64,000 bases of DNA from Treponema_C sp050320395 (lineage in GTDB: Bacteria; Spirochaetota; Spirochaetia; Treponematales; Treponemataceae): positions 1,798,001 through 1,862,000 of the forward strand of contig NZ_CP144459.1 of assembly GCF_050320395.1 (NCBI RefSeq). Reading direction: 5' to 3'. Made by a program: the position numbers and the translations under genes. Shown here piece by piece: positions 60,176 through 64,000 of this stretch. The stretch's first letter is position 1. Every line of letters starts with the position of its first letter. Under the pieces are notes generated by a model. It searched no databases, was not told the DNA's origin, and saw only the letters and a list, made by a program, of their open reading frames with translations.

Positions 60176-60604
60176 CTAAAAAGAAGCAACTTCTTTTCCG
60201 AAGTCCTTACATAATTGAACGTCATCGCCTTCGGGCAAAAGATGAACAATTAAACCTGCATCTTTGAACAATTTACCGCCGGCGGCACGAACGCGGTCTT
60301 CCCACTGGCGCATCCATTCGCCGTCACCCCAATCGTAAGAGCCGAACAAGGCGACTTTTTTACCGGACAGAGAACCTTCAAGAGATGTAAAAAAGGGCTC
60401 CATTTCGGCTTCTTCCAAAACCTCGGCTCCCATAGCGGGACTTCCCAAAACCAGTACATCATAGGCAAGGGCATCGGAGGCCGAAACATCACCGGCTTTT
60501 ACCATAACGGCCTCCGCACCGCCGGTACGGATTCCTTCACAAATAAGCTGTGCCATCGCTTCGGTATTTCCGGTTGTACTTGCATAAATTACGCCTGCTT
60601 TCAT
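60176..60604 (-). CDS. flavodoxin
   Basis: 142 residues from the ATG at 60604, behind AGGAG. The FMN phosphate loop reads ASTTGNTEAMAQ; the ring-binding loops are GSPAMGAEVLEEAEMEPFF and GSYDWGDGEWMRQWE. It is a short-chain flavodoxin carrying electrons at low potential, useful in an iron-limited host together with FeoB. It stands alone between yccF and enolase. The gap 60023-60175 holds no convincing gene; a 14-codon frame at 60089-60133 has a ribosome-like site, but its protein is too short to judge. Confidence 0.92.
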   Translation of the reverse strand: MKAGVIYASTTGNTEAMAQLICEGIRTGGAEAVMVKAGDVSASDALAYDVLVLGSPAMGAEVLEEAEMEPFFTSLEGSLSGKKVALFGSYDWGDGEWMRQWEDRVRAAGGKLFKDAGLIVHLLPEGDDVQLCKDFGKEVASF

Positions 60605-60732
60605 ATACACTCCTGATATTTTATCCCGCACGGCGGTATCTTTATACACCCGCAACGGTTTGTTTTATATGTTAATTATAACTAACTTTAAAAAAATGTC
60701 AATAGGTTTTGAAAAGAAATTCACACAATAAT

Positions 60733-60770
60733 AAAAAAACGGCTGCCTTGGAAGCTTTCCAAGACAGCCG
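60733..60770 (-). terminator. enolase terminator
   Basis: On the minus strand CGGCTGTCTTGGAAA pairs with TTCCAAGGCAGCCG (60770-60740), with one mismatch, and ends in a run of T (60739-60733). Confidence 0.88.
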
Positions 60771-60812
60771 CACTTAATCGAAAACAGACCGTTTTTGAGT
60801 CAGCCCCTTTTT

Positions 60813-62108
60813 TTAGTGTTTTTGATTAAAGGTTTTTACGCCCGGATAGCGTGCGGCGGCACCCAAATCTTCTTCGATACGTACCAATTGATTGTATTTT
60901 GCAACACGTTCGCTGCGGTTCGGAGCACCGGTTTTAATTTGACCGGCATTCAATGCAACCGCCAAATCGGCAATAGTGGTATCTTCGGTTTCACCTGAGC
61001 GGTGAGATACGACGGCGGTAAAGCCCGCTTTGTGGGCCATTTTGATAGCTTCCAGGGTTTCACTGATTGTACCGATTTGATTCAATTTGATTAAGATTGA
61101 ATTGGCGCAGTCACGTTCAATACCCTTTGCAAGACGCTCGGTGTTGGTTACGAATAAATCGTCTCCTACGAGCTGAACCTTATCGCCGATTTCTTTGCGC
61201 AGCAAGGCCCAGCCTTCCCAGTCTTCTTCGTCCAAACCGTCTTCAATCGAATAAATCGGATACTTTTCAACCAGAGCTTTCCAGTGGGCCACGAGTTCGG
61301 CGGAAGTAAGTTTGCGGCCGCTCTTGGGCAGCTTGTATTCGCCTTTTTTTGCCCCCTTCCACTCGCTTGATGCGGGGTCCATGGCAAGTACAAAATCTTT
61401 ACCGGGCTTGTAACCGGCTTTTTTTACCGCCTCTAAAATAAGCTCAATAGCTTCTTCATCGCTTGCAACGTCGGGTGCAAAACCGCCTTCATCACCTACG
61501 GAGGTTGCAAGACCCTTTGACTTTAAAATCGCGGCCAAAGCGTGAAATACTTCCGTACACTGGCGGAGTCCCTCGCTGAAGGATTTTGCACCTACGGGCA
61601 TAATCATAAATTCCTGGGAATCGACGGTGTTTGCGGCATGGGCGCCGCCGTTTAATATGTTCATCATCGGAACGGGCAATACGTTTGCATTGGAACCGCC
61701 GAGGAATTTGTATAGAGGAATATCCAAAGAAGCGGCTGCGGCACGGGCTGCGGCAATGGAAACGGCGAGCATTGCGTTTGCACCCAATTTCGATTTATTG
61801 GGAGTTCCGTCCGCTTCAATCATCAATTTATCGATTTCATAGGTATTAAGAGCGTCGGCTCCTTCCAAAGCATCGTTTATCGGGCCGTTGATATTGGCAA
61901 CAGCCTTGGATACGCCCTTACCTCCGTAGCGCTTTTTATCGCCGTCGCGCAATTCCACCGCTTCATAAGTACCGGTTGAAGCACCTGAAGGAGCAGCCCC
62001 GCGGCCGATGGTTCCGTCGGCCAATAAAACCTCCGCTTCTACGGTAGGATTTCCGCGGGAATCGACTATTTCCCGGCCCTTTACCGAAATAATTTCAGCA
62101 TAATTCAT
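60813..62108 (-). CDS. eno: enolase
   Basis: 431 residues, full length. Motifs: GNPTVEAEVLLADGTIGRGA, SVGDEGGFAPD, the metal-binding aspartate in YSIEDGLDEEDW (Glu/Asp), LVGDDLFVTN, ILIKLNQIGT and the signature SHRSGETEDTTIADLAVA. Catalyses 2-phosphoglycerate to phosphoenolpyruvate in glycolysis, probably the main energy route here. A strong AGAGGTGAT-type ribosome site precedes it. Its own terminator follows. Confidence 0.97.
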   Translation of the reverse strand: MNYAEIISVKGREIVDSRGNPTVEAEVLLADGTIGRGAAPSGASTGTYEAVELRDGDKKRYGGKGVSKAVANINGPINDALEGADALNTYEIDKLMIEADGTPNKSKLGANAMLAVSIAAARAAAASLDIPLYKFLGGSNANVLPVPMMNILNGGAHAANTVDSQEFMIMPVGAKSFSEGLRQCTEVFHALAAILKSKGLATSVGDEGGFAPDVASDEEAIELILEAVKKAGYKPGKDFVLAMDPASSEWKGAKKGEYKLPKSGRKLTSAELVAHWKALVEKYPIYSIEDGLDEEDWEGWALLRKEIGDKVQLVGDDLFVTNTERLAKGIERDCANSILIKLNQIGTISETLEAIKMAHKAGFTAVVSHRSGETEDTTIADLAVALNAGQIKTGAPNRSERVAKYNQLVRIEEDLGAAARYPGVKTFNQKH

Positions 62109-62175
62109 AATATCACCTCTTTGATAAAATCACTATCCCCAAAGGGACAGGTTTTTGCATATAAAAACCGAACGC

Positions 62176-62553
62176 TTATAAAACCCGTATACGGGTAACT
62201 TCAAAGCCCCTATCGGAAACGGCGGCTTCAAGCTTTTCCGCCGATATCTCTTTTGAAAGCTTTACCGACGCACTGTTGTTTTTTAAATCGACCTCGGCGG
62301 ATACACCGTCAAGAGCATTAAGGGCTTCGGTTACACTGCCGCTGCACTTTTCACAGTGCATACCCGTAATATCCAAAACCAAAGAAGAGGATGCGGGATA
62401 CAGAGTATCTTTATCCGAATTGCCTTTTCCGGCCGACGAACAGCCGCCCGAACATGAAGAACAGCCGCAACAGCCGCCGGCGCCTTTACGGATACGCATA
62501 ACGGCTAATACAACAGCCGCAGCGACGATAATCAAAATAATAATATTAATCAT
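62176..62553 (-). CDS. FeoB-associated Cys-rich protein fused to a heavy-metal-binding domain
   Basis: 125 residues. The N-terminal membrane helix is INIIILIIVAAAVVLAVMRI; then comes the Cys-rich GGCCGCSSCSGGCSSAGKG of FeoB-associated proteins. From residue 55 comes an HMA domain with ITGMHCEKCSGSVTEAL (CxxC) and the usual alpha-beta pattern ending in RGFEVTRIRVL. The fusion suggests that a small metallochaperone domain is tethered to the FeoB system. It follows feoB by 208 bases, with a hairpin between. Confidence 0.82.
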   Translation of the reverse strand: MINIIILIIVAAAVVLAVMRIRKGAGGCCGCSSCSGGCSSAGKGNSDKDTLYPASSSLVLDITGMHCEKCSGSVTEALNALDGVSAEVDLKNNSASVKLSKEISAEKLEAAVSDRGFEVTRIRVL

Positions 62554-62671
62554 AAAAACTCCTATTACACAGTATAAAATAAATCATAAATCGCGATAGC
62601 TCTAATACAATATTTTATTACTTATATTAAGGTACTACAAAAATCATAAATATACAAGTATTTGCAGTATT

Positions 62672-62713
62672 AAAAAAGGGCTGCCTCAAAGGTTTTTCCT
62701 TTTTCGGCAGCCC
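62672..62713 (-). terminator. feoB terminator
   Basis: GGGCTGCC (62678-62685) pairs with GGCAGCCC (62706-62713), with T-runs on both sides in each direction. It probably ends feoB transcription on the minus strand and belongs to the GGGCTG family seen at 3627 and 60740. Confidence 0.75.
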
Positions 62714-62761
62714 CGTATTTTTTAATTAAATAAGCCAAACCTGAACGTACAGGTCATCGTA

Positions 62762-64000
62762 TTACACAAATAAAAAACCTGCCCAGTATACAACGAGCGC
62801 AACGATATAGGCGGTAAGCATTTGGATACCGACGCCGCCCCAGGTTTTTTTCCATGTTTTTAATTCGCGTTTCATCGAACCGACGGCCGCAAAACAGGGC
62901 ATACACAAGAGGTTGAACAGCATATAAGCCAAAGCCGCGTTCGGGGTACGGATATCTTTTTTCATTGTCGGAAGAGCGTTTTCGTCGGCGCCTTCAAAGA
63001 GAATTCCCTCCGAATAAATATCGGGAGCGGCTTCGGGGTCGTATTCACCGTTTTCAAATCCGAGTTCTTCCAATTCTTCCGCACTCATTTTACCGAAGAA
63101 TTCGGCAAGATATTCTTCGGAGGTATCGTCGCTGTACAGTTGAGCGAAGGTAACGACGACGTTTTCTTTTGCAATCCATCCGGTAACAATACCGACGGCC
63201 GGCCTCCATTCGCCGAATCCGAGGGGTTTGAAAACGGGAGCAACAAAATTACCGATACTTGCCATAAAGCTGTCGTCCATTTCGCACATAACCGACGCTT
63301 CTTCGCCCGCGCTTTCTTTAAGGTTTTTGCCGGTAAGAGAGCCGACATTAAAGTTCGAAAGCACCCAAATTAAAATCGTAGACAATAAAATAACCGTACC
63401 GGCTTTAACGCCGAAGCCCTTCACCTTTTCCCAGCCGAGCATAAGAACGCTTTTTAAAGTAGGCCAACGGTACTGGGGCAGTTCCATAATAAAGTTGGAA
63501 ACGGCCGATTTAAACATCAATTTGTTCATTAAAAGAGAAACGATGACGGCAACGACAATACTGGTCATATAGATGGAAAACATAACCAGGGTTGTGTTTT
63601 CGGGGAAAAAGATTGCACAAAACATTGCGAAAATCGGCAGTTTTGCACCGCAGGGAACCATACCGGTAATAATAGCGGTAATGCGCCTGTCTTTTTCGCT
63701 TTCCAGGGTACGGGTTGCCATAATAGCCGGAACGCTGCATCCGAAGCCCATCAAAATCGGGATAAAGGAGCGGCCGGAAAGACCGAATTTGCGGAAAATG
63801 CGGTCCATAACAAAGGCGACGCGCGCCATATAGCCGCTGTCTTCAAGGAAGGCCATCAATACGTACAACACCAAAACGAGGGGCATAAAGCCCAAGATGG
63901 CGCCGATACCGCCGAAAATACCGTCGATAACCAGGCCCATCGCCCAGTCGGCAGCCCCTGCGGCTTCAAGACCTCCTGCAACCAAGCCGGTAAGATATTC
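62762..64000 (-). CDS. feoB: ferrous iron transport protein B, C-terminal part (partial)
   Basis: At least 412 residues are present; the GTPase N-terminus lies beyond the right window edge. The membrane core carries GFMPLVLVLYVLMAFLEDSG (core motif), then YMARVAFVMDRIFRK, GRSFIPILMGFGCSVPAIMA and MVPCGAKLPIFAMFCAIFFP. These include the conserved Gate motifs with GFGCSVP and PCGAKLP cysteines. It imports Fe(II) across the inner membrane. No feoA is seen in the window; the small fusion downstream replaces or supplements it. Confidence 0.94.
   Translation of the reverse strand, partial: EYLTGLVAGGLEAAGAADWAMGLVIDGIFGGIGAILGFMPLVLVLYVLMAFLEDSGYMARVAFVMDRIFRKFGLSGRSFIPILMGFGCSVPAIMATRTLESEKDRRITAIITGMVPCGAKLPIFAMFCAIFFPENTTLVMFSIYMTSIVVAVIVSLLMNKLMFKSAVSNFIMELPQYRWPTLKSVLMLGWEKVKGFGVKAGTVILLSTILIWVLSNFNVGSLTGKNLKESAGEEASVMCEMDDSFMASIGNFVAPVFKPLGFGEWRPAVGIVTGWIAKENVVVTFAQLYSDDTSEEYLAEFFGKMSAEELEELGFENGEYDPEAAPDIYSEGILFEGADENALPTMKKDIRTPNAALAYMLFNLLCMPCFAAVGSMKRELKTWKKTWGGVGIQMLTAYIVALVVYWAGFLFV

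Overview
The window looks like chromosomal DNA of a host-associated spirochaete, most likely an oral or intestinal Treponema with moderate GC. The evidence is the set of spirochaete-type proteins: a TpLRR/BspA-like leucine-rich lipoprotein, a DUF4469/HU-like protein, Cys-lipidated proteins of no familiar family, potABCD, a two-gene ThrE-type exporter, and an isolated isocitrate dehydrogenase. The species cannot be fixed from sequence reading alone.

Layout. 1-3604: the start of murQ diverges from a sugar-type ABC transporter (binding protein, hairpin, two permeases). 3700-6883: uppP, then an M18 aminopeptidase gene whose last 139 bp are repeated downstream of a VapBC-like toxin-antitoxin pair. 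6944-12045: two paralogous lipoproteins, a 5'-truncated DUF4105-type remnant and the ThrE-like pair. 12112-22117: a SpoIIE-type phosphatase behind a consensus promoter, icd, ogt, murI, a zinc-ribbon protein, a pentapeptide-repeat protein, an MBL-fold hydrolase, an HExxH lipoprotein, pgeF and a large spirochaete protein. 22216-27720: a copper P-type ATPase, tRNA-Glu, tRNA-Gln, a degenerate hemerythrin-like protein, an OmpA-domain protein and an acyl-ACP thioesterase. 27749-33388 is the accessory stretch: the TpLRR lipoprotein, a 23-bp tandem repeat, the DUF4469 protein, then about 1.7 kb of unusual DNA. That DNA holds twelve different hairpins, ten copies of a 7-bp unit, two iteron-like repeats, a tRNA-like structure, an unknown ORF and a truncated parA, which abuts a 5'-truncated AAA-ATPase/PD-(D/E)XK gene. 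33378-39895: potDCBA, gltX, ribF. 39906-52681: a polyol or sugar-alcohol locus. 52739-64000: a TPR/Mrr-like protein, an Hsp70-like/LysM protein, a lytic transglycosylase, an MsbA-type exporter, yccF, flavodoxin, enolase, a FeoB-associated/HMA fusion and feoB, which runs off the end.

How the genes work together. The block 40.7-52.7 kb is visibly more AT-rich than its surroundings and reads as one functional unit. A YesM-type sensor kinase and an AraC-type response regulator bracket a binding protein, two permeases, two different ATPases, a zinc dehydrogenase and an FGGY kinase. A ribulose-5-phosphate 4-epimerase-type aldolase follows. The simplest reading is import of a polyol, oxidation to a ketose, phosphorylation and epimerisation into the pentose-phosphate pathway. 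Using two ATPases recalls the GlpST glycerol transporter of rhizobia.

The least explained DNA is 30.4-32.1 kb. It looks like the remains of a small replicon or phage-like element. The vapBC segment with its duplicated apeB end is a second, cleaner insertion footprint.
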